A program made the position numbers and the translations under genes. The notes below the pieces were generated by a model. It did not search any database and was not told the DNA's origin. It worked only from the letters and a program-made list of their open reading frames with translations. From the NCBI RefSeq assembly GCF_026342405.1, contig NZ_JAPEMU010000001.1, positions 5,828,001 to 5,892,000 of the forward strand: 64,000 bases of DNA, read 5' to 3'. Source of the DNA: Kitasatospora sp. NBC_00240 (GTDB lineage Bacteria > Actinomycetota > Actinomycetes > Streptomycetales > Streptomycetaceae). Numbering within the stretch: position 1 is the first letter of the stretch; every line of letters begins with the position of its first letter. Positions 25,781 to 34,617 of the stretch are shown one piece after another.

Positions 25781-26536
25781 TCAGGCCCGGTGGACCTTGT
25801 GGTTGGCGGCCTGGGCGCGCGGGCGCACCACCAGCAGGTCGATGTTCACGTGCGGCGGCCTGGTGACCGCCCAGGCGATGGTGTCGGCGACGTCGTCCGA
25901 GGTCAGCGGCTCCGCGACACCGGCGTAGACGGCGGCGGCCTTCTCCTCGTCGCCGCGGAACCGGGTCACCGCGAAGCCCTCGGACTTCACCATCCCGGGC
26001 GCGATCTCGATCACCCGGACCGGCTCCCCGCACAGCTCCAGCCGCAGGGTGGCCGCGATGGTGTGCGCCGCGTGCTTGGCGGCCACGTAGCCGCCGCCGC
26101 CCTCGTAGGCCGTCAGCGCCGCGGTGGAGGAGAGGATCAGCACGGTGCCGTCGCCGGTGGCCCGCAGGGCCGGCAGCAGCGCCTGGGTCACGTGCAGCAC
26201 GCCCAGTACGTTGACCTGGTACATGGCCAGCCAGTCGGCCGGGTCGCCGGCCTCGACCGACTCGGCGCCGACCGCGCCGCCGGCGTTGTTGACCAGGACG
26301 TCCACCCGGCCGAGCTCCGCCGCGAAGGCGTCCACGGCGGGCCGGTCGGTCACGTCCAGGGTGATCGCGCGGGCCGAGCCGCCGTGCTCGGCGATCTCCT
26401 TGGCCAGTGCCTCGATCCGCTCGGTGCGGCGGGCCGTCAGCACCACCTCGAAGCCCTCGGCGGCCAGCCGGCGGGCGGTCGCCGCGCCGATCCCGCTGCT
26501 GGCGCCGGTGACCACGGCCACCTTCTGCTCGGTCAT
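25781..26536 (-). CDS. SDR family NAD(P)-dependent oxidoreductase
   Basis: A 251-residue classical short-chain dehydrogenase. The cofactor motif is TGASSGIG (about residues 11-18), followed by NNAGG. The catalytic Ser is in ILSSTAA and the catalytic YxxxK in YVAAKHA. The typical YdfG-like profile suggests reduction of a 3-hydroxy acid or a similar carbonyl; the substrate is not shown. ATG 26536 has AAGGAGCGGCT upstream. The longer frame above overlaps the 23-bp direct repeats and is not coding-like. Confidence 0.88.
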   Translation of the reverse strand: MTEQKVAVVTGASSGIGAATARRLAAEGFEVVLTARRTERIEALAKEIAEHGGSARAITLDVTDRPAVDAFAAELGRVDVLVNNAGGAVGAESVEAGDPADWLAMYQVNVLGVLHVTQALLPALRATGDGTVLILSSTAALTAYEGGGGYVAAKHAAHTIAATLRLELCGEPVRVIEIAPGMVKSEGFAVTRFRGDEEKAAAVYAGVAEPLTSDDVADTIAWAVTRPPHVNIDLLVVRPRAQAANHKVHRA

Positions 26537-26574
26537 AGCCGCTCCTTCGTGGGGGCGGCCGGCAGGGGCTGCCG

Positions 26575-26678
26575 GCCGGAGTGGGCCGGCCACCCGTGGT
26601 GGGGCCGCCGGCGAGGCTTGGACGTTCATCCGATCATCTCAAAGTGTTCGCACCCGCCGGAGTGGGCCGGCCACCCGT
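26575..26678. repeat. Pair of identical 23-bp direct repeats
   Basis: GCCGGAGTGGGCCGGCCACC plus CGT occurs at 26575-26597 and again at 26656-26678, an 81-bp period. The intervening DNA includes an AT-richer patch (26620-26650). The core is itself nearly palindromic. It lies in the divergent promoter region of the SDR and mutase genes. Confidence 0.85.
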
Positions 26679-26813
26679 CCCGGCGGGCGGCGCGCCCGGG
26701 TCGGTTCCGTCCGCGTCACCCGGGCACCGCACCGCCCCGCGGACTACATTGCGAAGGGTCGGACGCCCACCGGGCGGCGCCGCCGCGCGCCACCCTCGGC
26801 CCGAGGAGACCCC

Positions 26814-28403
26814 ATGGCAGCCGAGCCCCGCCGCACCGAGTCGGGCCTGCCCGTCGAGCCCGTCTACGGCCCCGAGGCGCTCCGGGGCTGGGACCCGGCC
26901 GAGCGGCTCGGCGAGCCCGGCGCGTACCCCTACACCCGCGGCGTCCACTCCTCGATGTACACCGGACGGCCCTGGACGATGCGCCAGTACGCCGGCTTCG
27001 GCACCGCCGCCGAGTCCAACGCCAGGTACCGGCAACTGATCGCCGGCGGCGGCACCGGCCTCTCGGTCGCCTTCGACCTGCCGACCCAGATGGGCTACGA
27101 CTCCGACGCCGCGCTCTCGGCCGGCGAGGTCGGCAAGGTGGGCGTGGCCGTGGACAGCGTCGAGGACATGGCCGTCCTGTTCGGCGGGATCCCGTTGGAC
27201 GAGGTCTCCACCTCGATGACCATCAACGCGCCCGCGGCGCTGCTGCTTCTGCTCTACCGGCTCGTCGGCGAGTCCCAGGGGGTGGCGCCCGCCCGGCTCA
27301 CCGGCACGATCCAGAACGACGTGCTGAAGGAGTACATCGCCCGCGGGACGTACATCTTCCCGCCGAAGCCCTCGCTGCGGCTGGTCGCGGACGTGTTCCG
27401 GTACTGCCGGGCCGAGATCCCGAGGTGGAACACCATCTCGATCTCCGGCTACCACATGGCCGAGGCCGGGGCGGATCCCGCGCAGGAGATCGCCTTCACC
27501 CTCGCCAACGGCATCGAGTACGTCCGTACCGCGCTGGCCGCCGGGATGGCCGTGGACGACTTCGCGCCCCGGCTCTCCTTCTTCTTCGTCTCCCGCACCA
27601 CGCTGCTGGAGGAGGTCGCCAAGTTCCGGGCCGCGCGGCGGATCTGGGCCCGGGTGATGCGCGAGGAGTTCGGCGCCAGGGACCCGCGTTCGCAGATGCT
27701 GCGGTTCCACACCCAGACCGCCGGGGTGCAGCTGACCGCCCAGCAGCCCGAGGTCAACCTCGTCCGGGTCTCCGTGCAGGCGCTGGCCGCCGTCCTCGGC
27801 GGTACCCAGTCGCTGCACACCAACAGCTTCGACGAGGCGATCGCGCTGCCCACCGAGAAGGCCGCCCGGCTGGCCCTGCGGACCCAGCAGGTGCTGGCGT
27901 ACGAGACGGACGTCACCGCCACCGTCGACCCCTTCGCCGGCTCCTACGCGGTCGAGCGGATGACCGACGAGGTCGAGGCCCTCGCGCTCGGGCTGATGCG
28001 CCGGGTGGAGGAGCTGGGCGGCGCGGTCGCCGCGATCGAGCGGGGCCACCAGAAGGCCGAGATCGAGCGCACCGCCTACCGCGTCCAGCAGGACACCGAC
28101 GCCGGCCGGCGCACCGTGGTCGGCGTCAACCGGTTCCGGCTGGACGCCGAGGAGCCCTACCGGCCGCTGCGGGTGGACCCGGCGGTGGAGGGCCGGCAGT
28201 GCGCCCGGCTCGCCGCGCTCCGGGCCGGGCGCGACCGCTCGGCCGTCGAGCGGTCGCTGGGTGCGCTGCGCCGGGCCGCCGAGGGGACGGACAACGTGCT
28301 TCCGCCGATGAAGGAGGCGCTGGCGGCCCGCGCGACCGTCGGCGAGGTCTGCGACGCCCTGCGCGAGGTGTGGGGCACCTACGCGCCGGTCGAGCGATTC
28401 TGA
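26814..28403 (+). CDS. Methylmalonyl-CoA mutase family, catalytic (large-chain) subunit without B12 domain
   Basis: A 529-residue TIM-barrel acyl-CoA mutase that rearranges a CoA thioester by an adenosylcobalamin radical. Conserved segments are YTGRPWTMRQYAGFG, FDLPTQMGYDSD, GTIQNDVLKEYIARGTYIFP and ISGYHMAEAGA. The Tyr of RQYAG and the Arg of IARGTY align with the substrate-carboxylate-binding Tyr89/Arg207 of methylmalonyl-CoA mutase (isobutyryl-CoA mutase has Phe/Gln). The C-terminal cobalamin-binding domain (DxHxxG) is absent, so a separate small subunit is required. Start ATG with GAGGAGACCCC upstream. Confidence 0.88.
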   Translation: MAAEPRRTESGLPVEPVYGPEALRGWDPAERLGEPGAYPYTRGVHSSMYTGRPWTMRQYAGFGTAAESNARYRQLIAGGGTGLSVAFDLPTQMGYDSDAALSAGEVGKVGVAVDSVEDMAVLFGGIPLDEVSTSMTINAPAALLLLLYRLVGESQGVAPARLTGTIQNDVLKEYIARGTYIFPPKPSLRLVADVFRYCRAEIPRWNTISISGYHMAEAGADPAQEIAFTLANGIEYVRTALAAGMAVDDFAPRLSFFFVSRTTLLEEVAKFRAARRIWARVMREEFGARDPRSQMLRFHTQTAGVQLTAQQPEVNLVRVSVQALAAVLGGTQSLHTNSFDEAIALPTEKAARLALRTQQVLAYETDVTATVDPFAGSYAVERMTDEVEALALGLMRRVEELGGAVAAIERGHQKAEIERTAYRVQQDTDAGRRTVVGVNRFRLDAEEPYRPLRVDPAVEGRQCARLAALRAGRDRSAVERSLGALRRAAEGTDNVLPPMKEALAARATVGEVCDALREVWGTYAPVERF

Positions 28404-28643
28404 CGTCGCGTCACTCGTTCGGGTGGCCGGCCACCGAGGTCGAAACAGCCGGTACACCCGGTCGTCATGTGCGGGCGGCAGGCTGAGCTGCGGCCGTGTC
28501 CGTCCGGGCGGGCGTTCGTTGCACAGGACAGTGATCACCCGGGAAGGCGACTGAAACGAGATGTCATACCCAGCTGCGCGGGCGGTATGCGCCCATCCGG
28601 GGACTTCTTCGGGGGAAGTCAGGCCAAATCCCCCACACGGGCC

Positions 28644-28649
28644 TACCCT
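28644..28649 (+). promoter_or_regulatory. Predicted -10 element for a leaderless amidohydrolase mRNA
   Basis: TACCCT ends 7 bp before the GTG start at 28657; no Shine-Dalgarno sequence is available. No convincing -35 hexamer. Confidence 0.45.
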
Positions 28650-28656
28650 TGTTGAG

Positions 28657-29901
28657 GTGAACGATCCTCGGACCGCCCAACAGGCCACTCTCGCTGCCGC
28701 CCGCCCCGCCGACCTGCGCACCCGGGTACGCGCCTTCGAGGCAGAGCTGATCGCGTTCCGTCGCGACCTGCACCGGCACCCCGAGCTGGGCCGCCAGGAG
28801 TTCCGCACCACCGGGCTGCTGCACGACCGCCTGGTCGCCGCGGGCCTGGAGCCCCGGGTGCTGCCCGGTGGCACCGGGATGACCGTCGACATCGTCCCGC
28901 CGGGCACGCCGGCCGGCATGCCGTTCCTGGCCTTCCGGGCCGACATCGACGCCCTGCCGATCGACGACGCCAAGACGGACGTGACCTACCGCTCCACCGT
29001 GCCCGGCCGGGCCCACGCCTGCGGGCACGACGTGCACACCTCCATCGTGCTGGGCACCGCCCTGGTGCTGGCGGCCGCGGCCCGCAACGGTGACCTGCGC
29101 CGGCCCGTACGGCTGTTCTTCCAGCCCGCGGAGGAGGTGATGCCCGGCGGTGCGCTGGACGTCATCAAGGCCGGCGGGATGGACAACGTCGGCCGGATCT
29201 TCGCGGTGCACTGCGACCCCAAGGTCACCGTCGGCCGGATCGGCCTGAAGGTCGGCGCGATCACCTCCGCCTGCGACCGGCTGGTGCTGCACCTGGACGG
29301 CCCCGGCGGCCACACCGCCCGGCCGCACCTGACCACCGACCTGGTCACCGCGATCGCCCGGATGGCCGCCGACCTGCCGGCCGTGTTCGCCCGCCGGATG
29401 GACCCGCGCTGGGGCGTCAGCCTGGTCTGGGGCCGGATCGCCTCCGGGTCCGCCGCGAACGTCATCCCGCAGCACGCCGAGCTGGAGGGCACCGTCCGCT
29501 GCCTGGAGCTGCCGGGCTGGCGCGAGGCCCCGGACCTGCTGCACGAGCTCATCGCCAAGATGGCCGAGACGCACCGAGCCAAGTGGACGCTGGACTATCA
29601 CCGCGGGGTGCCGCCGGTGGTGAACGAGGCCGTCTCGATCGCCGAGCTGGAGGCGGCGATGACCGCCCGCTTCGGCTCCGCCGGGCAGGTGGTCGAGGAG
29701 ACCGAGCAGAGCCTCGGCGGCGAGGACTTCTCCTGGTACCTGGAGCACGCCCCCGGCGCGCTGGCCCGGCTCGGCGTCCGGGCTCCCGGTGACAGCTCGG
29801 TCCGCGACCTCCACCAGGGCCGTTTCGACGTGGACGAGCGGGCGATCGGGATCGGCGTCGAGCTGTTCGCCGCGCTGGCCCTGGAGCACAGCGAGGTCTG
29901 A
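28657..29901 (+). CDS. M20 family amidohydrolase / metallopeptidase
   Basis: A 414-residue zinc hydrolase of the peptidase M20D type, cleaving N-acyl amino acids or related amides. Metal-binding and catalytic features include DIDALPIDD, HACGHDVHTS, FFQPAEEVMPGGAL with the catalytic Glu, and a C-terminal LGGEDFSWYLE supplying a metal ligand. The N-terminal catalytic lobe is interrupted by a dimerisation domain (about residues 205-310). Start is taken as GTG 28657, just before the family start; the longer frame upstream is non-coding in character. It ends before a clear terminator. Confidence 0.9.
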   Translation: MNDPRTAQQATLAAARPADLRTRVRAFEAELIAFRRDLHRHPELGRQEFRTTGLLHDRLVAAGLEPRVLPGGTGMTVDIVPPGTPAGMPFLAFRADIDALPIDDAKTDVTYRSTVPGRAHACGHDVHTSIVLGTALVLAAAARNGDLRRPVRLFFQPAEEVMPGGALDVIKAGGMDNVGRIFAVHCDPKVTVGRIGLKVGAITSACDRLVLHLDGPGGHTARPHLTTDLVTAIARMAADLPAVFARRMDPRWGVSLVWGRIASGSAANVIPQHAELEGTVRCLELPGWREAPDLLHELIAKMAETHRAKWTLDYHRGVPPVVNEAVSIAELEAAMTARFGSAGQVVEETEQSLGGEDFSWYLEHAPGALARLGVRAPGDSSVRDLHQGRFDVDERAIGIGVELFAALALEHSEV

Positions 29902-29945
29902 GCCGCGGCGGGGCCGGAGTCACGGCGCCGCCTGCTCCGACGAGG

Positions 29946-29968
29946 GGCCCCGGGTCGAACCCGGGGCC
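29946..29968 (+). terminator. Terminator after the M20 amidohydrolase
   Basis: A perfect 10-bp stem, arms 29946-29955 and 29959-29968, with a 3-nt loop, followed by a T/C-rich run. The loop and arm recall a tRNA T-arm but no tRNA can be folded here. Confidence 0.75.
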
Positions 29969-29983
29969 TTCTCCTTGTTCTTG

Positions 29984-30014
29984 CCCTTGTCCTGTTCCGG
30001 CCCTTGTCCTGTTC
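29984..30014. repeat. Pyrimidine-rich 14-bp direct repeat
   Basis: CCCTTGTCCTGTTC at 29984-29997 and 30001-30014, inside a longer CTTGTCC-rich tract after the terminator. Confidence 0.7.
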
Positions 30015-30326
30015 TTGTCCTTGCCGGCCCCCGGACGGCCCCTCCGGCCGGCTTCTCCCGCCGTCGCCGGCCCCGGCGCCCGCGCAGGCTCCGGCCCCGG
30101 ACAGTGGCCGTCGGGTGACTCCGCGCCGATCCGGATGCCCCGAGATGCCCGCCTTCGACCCTCATTCCTGCACGGATCCGACCGGATTTGTCGTGATCCG
30201 CTCCGATTTGGTTTGGATGTGGGCTCCTGGCCCGTAACACTGGAGGCGGATATTGGATTCGCACCCTCGGGTGGCACGGTTTGATAACAACCCGGATGCC
30301 CGAACGAGCCGTAACACAACCGTGTT

Positions 30327-30339
30327 CTACGCGCGTTAC
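30327..30339. promoter_or_regulatory. Nucleoside-regulon operator, transporter operon copy
   Basis: CTACGCGCGTTAC matches the palindrome CTACGCGCGTAG except at the right edge. It overlaps a -10-like TACGGT (30337-30342) and lies 51 bp before the TTG start of the BMP gene. Three related sites occur upstream of deoA, add and deoC. Confidence 0.7.
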
Positions 30340-30389
30340 GGTGGCGTCCGACCACGCTAAACGGGTGCGTGTGAGAAGGAGATACTCCC

Positions 30390-31451
30390 TTGCGCCGTTC
30401 TACTAAGCTCGCCGCGGTTGTGCTCTCGGGTTCCCTGGGCATTGCCTCGCTCGCCGCTTGCGGCGCAAAGAGCACCGACGACACGACCGCCTCCGCCGGC
30501 GCCTCCGGCGACTCCGGCATCAAGGTCGGCATGGCCTACGACATCGGTGGCCGCGGTGACCAGTCGTTCAACGACTCCGCCGCGCGCGGTCTCGACAAGG
30601 CCAAGGCCGACCTGGGTGTCCAGATCACCGAGGCCGACGCCAAGACCGGCGAGGCCGAGGCCGACAAGGAGACCCGGCTGAAGAGCCTGGTCACCGGCGG
30701 CTACAACCCGATCATCGCGGTGGGCTTCGTCTACCAGTCCGCGGTCGAGAAGGTCGCCAAGGACAACCCGAACGTCAAGTTCGCGATCATCGACTCGGCC
30801 TCCTCCACCCAGCCGGCCAACGTCACCTCGCTGACGTTCTCCGAGCAGGAGGGCTCCTACCTGGCCGGCGTCGCCGCCGCCAACAAGAGCAAGGCGAAGC
30901 ACGTCGGCTTCATCGGCGGCGTGCAGTCCGAGCTGATCAAGAAGTTCGAGGCCGGCTACGTGGCGGGTGCCAAGTCCGTCGACCCGAACATCAAGGTCGA
31001 GACGACCTACCTGACCACCCCGCCGGACTTCTCCGGCTTCTCCTCGCCCGACAAGGGCAAGGAGGCCGCCCAGGGCCAGCTCGACAAGGGCGCGGACGTC
31101 ATCTACGCGGCGGCCGGCTCCTCCGGCAGCGGCTCGATCGAGGCCGTCTCCAACAAGCCGGGCACCTGGGCCATCGGTGTCGACTCCGACCAGGCCAGCC
31201 AGCCGGCCCTGTCGAAGTACAAGAACGTCATCCTCACCTCCATGGTGAAGAACGTGGACACCGCGGTGTACACCTACATCAAGTCGATCAAGGACAACGC
31301 GCCGCTCACCGGTGTGAAGAACTTCGACCTGAAGGCCCAGGGCGTCTCGCTCGCCACCACCGGCGGCCACATCGACGACATCAAGGCCAAGCTGGACGCC
31401 GCGACCACGGCGATCACCAGCGGCGCCACCACCGTCCCGACCGCCCCGTAA
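30390..31451 (+). CDS. BMP family nucleoside-binding lipoprotein
   Basis: A 353-residue solute-binding lipoprotein of an ABC importer, expected to capture purine or pyrimidine nucleosides outside the membrane. The signal peptide ends in the lipobox SLAAC (about residues 20-24). The BMP/PnrA fold follows with GMAYDIGGRGDQSFNDSA and IGVDSDQ. It starts with TTG at 30390, 8 bp after AGAAGGAGA. It heads the operon BMP-ATPase-permease-permease-cdd; the nucleoside enzymes around it support the substrate. The operator-like site overlaps its promoter. Confidence 0.93.
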   Translation: MRRSTKLAAVVLSGSLGIASLAACGAKSTDDTTASAGASGDSGIKVGMAYDIGGRGDQSFNDSAARGLDKAKADLGVQITEADAKTGEAEADKETRLKSLVTGGYNPIIAVGFVYQSAVEKVAKDNPNVKFAIIDSASSTQPANVTSLTFSEQEGSYLAGVAAANKSKAKHVGFIGGVQSELIKKFEAGYVAGAKSVDPNIKVETTYLTTPPDFSGFSSPDKGKEAAQGQLDKGADVIYAAAGSSGSGSIEAVSNKPGTWAIGVDSDQASQPALSKYKNVILTSMVKNVDTAVYTYIKSIKDNAPLTGVKNFDLKAQGVSLATTGGHIDDIKAKLDAATTAITSGATTVPTAP

Positions 31452-31632
31452 GGCGCGCGGAACAAGACGTCGGTACCGCTGCCGCCTGCCGGGCAGCGGG
31501 ATGATTGACGCAGCATCAGGGAGGGGCCCGGCCGGGTGCGCTCAGCGCGTACCCCCGGGCCCCGTCCCGTCCCCCCATGAACTTTTGGCCCTCCAGCGCA
31601 ACGACGCGCCTCCAGACCACCAGGAGACCGCC

Positions 31633-33339
31633 ATCACCGCTTCCGACCCCGCCCTGAGCAAGGGCGGCACCCCCAGCGCGGGGACGGCGACACCGGCCGT
31701 CGAACTGCGCGGCATCACCAAGCGCTTCCCCGGCGTCGTGGCCAACCACGACATCGACATCACCGTGCGACGAGGCACCGTGCACGCCCTGATGGGCGAG
31801 AACGGCGCCGGCAAGTCCACCCTGATGAAGATCCTTTACGGGATGCAGCGCCCCGACGAGGGCACCATCGCCGTCGACGGCGAGCTCGTGGAGTTCGCCA
31901 CCCCCGGCGACGCCATCGCCCGTGGCATCGGCATGGTCCACCAGCACTTCATGCTCGCGGACAACCTCACCGTCTGGGAGAACGTGGTTCTCGGCGGCGA
32001 GAAGCTGCACGGCATAGGAGGCAAGGCCAAGGCGAAGATCCGCGAGATCTCCGACCAGTACGGCCTGGGCGTGCGCCCGGACGCGCTGGTCGAGGACCTC
32101 GGCGTCGCCGACCGCCAGCGGGTCGAGATCCTCAAGGTGCTCTACCGCGGCGCCCGGATCCTGATCCTGGACGAGCCCACCGCCGTCCTGGTGCCGCAGG
32201 AGGTCGAGGCGCTCTTCGCCAACCTGCGCGAGCTCAAGGCCGAGGGCGTCACCGTCATCTTCATCTCGCACAAGCTGCACGAGGTGCTCTCGGTGGCCGA
32301 CGCGATCAGCGTCATCCGCCGCGGCACCACGGTCGGCGACGCGGACCCGAAGACCGTGACGGCCCGCCAGCTCGCCGAGATGATGGTCGGTACCGAGCTG
32401 CCCTCCCCGGAGAGCCGCGCGTCCACCGTCACCGAGGACGAGATGCTGCGCGTCGAGGGCCTGCGGATCGCCAAGGCGGACGCCGAGGGCATCGAGCGCG
32501 TCGTGCTGGACGACATCACGCTGCGGATCCGCAAGGGCGAGATCCTCGGCATCGCCGGTGTCGAGGGCAACGGCCAGGCCGAACTGGTCGAGGCCGTGAT
32601 GGGGATGCTCCCGCTGGACGCCGGCACCGTCGCGCTGGACGGCAAGGACCTCACCGGCACCCTGACCCGGGCCCGCCGCGAGGCCGGCATCGGCTACATC
32701 CCCGAGGACCGCCACCGGCACGGCCTGCTGCTGGAGGCCCCGCTCTGGGAGAACCGCATCCTCGGGCACGTCACCGAGGCGCCGAACTCCAAGGGCCCGC
32801 TGCTCGACGCGGCCGGCGCCCGCAAGGACACCCTGCGGATCGTCCAGGAGTACGACGTCCGTACCCCGGGCATCGAGGTCACCGCGGCCTCCCTCTCCGG
32901 CGGCAACCAGCAGAAGCTGATCATCGGCCGCGAGATGAGCCACCACCCCAAGCTGCTGATCGCCGCCCATCCCACCCGCGGGGTGGACGTCGGCGCGCAG
33001 GCGCAGATCTGGGAGCAGATCCGCTCCGCCCAGCGGGAGGGTCTGGCCGTCCTGCTGATCTCCGCCGACCTGGACGAGCTGATCGGCCTCTCCGACACCA
33101 TCCGGGTGATCTACCGCGGCCGGCTGGTCGCGGACGCCGACCCGGCCACCGTGACCGCCGAGGACCTGGGCACCGCGATGACCGGCGCCGCCGCGGGCCA
33201 CATCGAGTCGGAGCCCGAGGCCGTGGCCGAGGACCGCGCGCTCGCCGCCGAGGGCACCGAGGCCGAGTCCGGCGACGCCCTGCCGGGCACCACGGACGCG
33301 ACCACCGAGACCGCCGAAGACCCGCAGGCGGGGGAGTAA
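31633..33339 (+). CDS. Nucleoside ABC transporter ATP-binding protein (two fused NBDs)
   Basis: A 568-residue ATPase of the sugar/nucleoside (CUT2-like) type. NBD1 has Walker A GENGAGKST, Walker B LILDEPTAVL and a degenerate signature (LGVADRQRVEI). NBD2 has a degenerate Walker A (GVEGNGQAEL) but a canonical LSGGNQQK signature. The most likely start is the ATC at 31633: AGGAG is perfectly spaced 6 bp before it and translation then reads (M)TASDPALSK. The alternatives (TTG 31585, ATG 31501) have no good ribosome-binding site. A Glu/Ala/Thr-rich tail ends the protein, 3 bp before the first permease gene. Confidence 0.9.
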   Translation: MTASDPALSKGGTPSAGTATPAVELRGITKRFPGVVANHDIDITVRRGTVHALMGENGAGKSTLMKILYGMQRPDEGTIAVDGELVEFATPGDAIARGIGMVHQHFMLADNLTVWENVVLGGEKLHGIGGKAKAKIREISDQYGLGVRPDALVEDLGVADRQRVEILKVLYRGARILILDEPTAVLVPQEVEALFANLRELKAEGVTVIFISHKLHEVLSVADAISVIRRGTTVGDADPKTVTARQLAEMMVGTELPSPESRASTVTEDEMLRVEGLRIAKADAEGIERVVLDDITLRIRKGEILGIAGVEGNGQAELVEAVMGMLPLDAGTVALDGKDLTGTLTRARREAGIGYIPEDRHRHGLLLEAPLWENRILGHVTEAPNSKGPLLDAAGARKDTLRIVQEYDVRTPGIEVTAASLSGGNQQKLIIGREMSHHPKLLIAAHPTRGVDVGAQAQIWEQIRSAQREGLAVLLISADLDELIGLSDTIRVIYRGRLVADADPATVTAEDLGTAMTGAAAGHIESEPEAVAEDRALAAEGTEAESGDALPGTTDATTETAEDPQAGE

Positions 33340-33342
33340 CCC

Positions 33343-34617
33343 ATGACCAGTTCCCACTCCGCCGACGACGGCAAGCCCGCCGACGGCACCTCCGCCGAAG
33401 GCGCGTTCGCCGACGGCCCGCCCTCCGGCGGCAGCTCGGCCCCGAGCGCGCCCGGCCAGGGCGGCGCGCCGGCCCCGGCGAAGCCCACGGCCGCCAAGCG
33501 CTTCGACGGCGAGCGGATCGCGCTCGGCCTCGCCGCCCCGGTGCTGGCCGTGCTGCTCTCGCTGGTGCTCTGCTCGATCCTGCTGCTGATCTCCGGCAAG
33601 AACCCGTTCGACGCCTTCGACGTGATGCTGACCTACGGCACCAAGTCGGACGGCCAGGTGCTGACCCTCAACCGGGCCACCGTCTACTACCTGGCCGCGG
33701 CGGCCGCCGCCTTCGGCTTCCGGATGAACCTCTTCAACATCGGTGTCGAGGGCCAGTACCGGATCGCGGCGCTGTTCGCCGCCTACGTCGGCGGCCAGAT
33801 GGACCTGCCCGCCGTCATCCAGATCCCGCTGCTGCTGATCACCGCCATGCTGGTCGGTGGCCTCTGGGCCAGCATCGCCGGCCTGCTCAAGGTCTACCGG
33901 GGCGTCAGCGAGGTCATCTCGACCATCATGCTGAACGCCATCGCCAGCGCGGTGGTGGGTCTGCTGCTCGTCCCCGGCATCTTCGCGCCGGAGAAGGGCA
34001 CCACCACCAACAGCATCCAGACGAACCCGGTCTCGGCCTCCAGCCACTTCTTCTCGATCGAGACGGCCGGCGGCACGCTCTGGGGCTTCATCGTGATCGC
34101 GGTGATCGTCGGTGTCCTGTTCCAGTTCACCCTGAACCGCACCCGCTTCGGCTTCGACCTGCGCGCCACCGGCCGCTCGGAGAGCGCCGCCACCGCGTCG
34201 GGCGTCAACGTCAAGCGCATGGTGCTGATCAGCATGGCGGTCTCCGGCGCGCTGGCCGGCCTGATCGGCCTGCCCGACCTGCTGCAGAACTCCTTCTACT
34301 ACGGTCAGAGCTTCCAGGCCGGCCTCGGCTTCACCGGCATCGCGGTCGCCCTGCTCGGCCGCAACAGCCCGATCGGGATGGTCTTCTCGGCGCTGCTGTT
34401 CGCCTTCCTGGACGTCAGCGGCACCCAGCTGCCGCTGCCGCAGAACGGGGCCTTCCCGTTCGAGATCGTCCAGGTCATGCAGGGAACCATCGTCATCTGC
34501 GTCGTCGTCGCCTACGAGTTGGTGCGCCGTTACGGCCTCAAGCGCCAGCAGCAGAAGGTGGGCGCCGAACTCGCCGCGCTGGCCGCGTCGACCGCCAAGA
34601 AGGAGGTGTCCGCATGA
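33343..34617 (+). CDS. Nucleoside ABC transporter permease 1
   Basis: A 424-residue permease. About 50 Ala/Gly/Ser/Pro-rich N-terminal residues precede 8-10 membrane helices of the BPD_transp_2 family. Conserved elements include the segment with GFRMNLFNIGVEGQY and FGFDLRATGRSESAATASGV, which contacts the ATPase. GGGGGAGTAACCC precedes the ATG. It overlaps the second permease gene by ATGA, implying coupled translation of a heterodimeric channel. Confidence 0.92.
   Translation: MTSSHSADDGKPADGTSAEGAFADGPPSGGSSAPSAPGQGGAPAPAKPTAAKRFDGERIALGLAAPVLAVLLSLVLCSILLLISGKNPFDAFDVMLTYGTKSDGQVLTLNRATVYYLAAAAAAFGFRMNLFNIGVEGQYRIAALFAAYVGGQMDLPAVIQIPLLLITAMLVGGLWASIAGLLKVYRGVSEVISTIMLNAIASAVVGLLLVPGIFAPEKGTTTNSIQTNPVSASSHFFSIETAGGTLWGFIVIAVIVGVLFQFTLNRTRFGFDLRATGRSESAATASGVNVKRMVLISMAVSGALAGLIGLPDLLQNSFYYGQSFQAGLGFTGIAVALLGRNSPIGMVFSALLFAFLDVSGTQLPLPQNGAFPFEIVQVMQGTIVICVVVAYELVRRYGLKRQQQKVGAELAALAASTAKKEVSA

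Larger units (their letters stand above)
29902..30389. other. Intergenic region upstream of the nucleoside transporter operon (488 bp)
   Basis: No gene is supported. It contains the amidohydrolase terminator (29946-29968), a pyrimidine-rich stretch with a 14-bp direct repeat (29984-29997 and 30001-30014), two copies of CCGTAACAC (30232-30240 and 30309-30317) and the operator-like CTACGCGCGTTAC. The final ~200 bp are markedly less GC-rich and hold the promoter. Confidence 0.65.

Noticed and set aside
29940..29970. Possible tRNA T-arm (GGGTCGAACCC)
   Set aside because: No acceptor, D- or anticodon arms can be placed around it; position and perfect stem fit a terminator.
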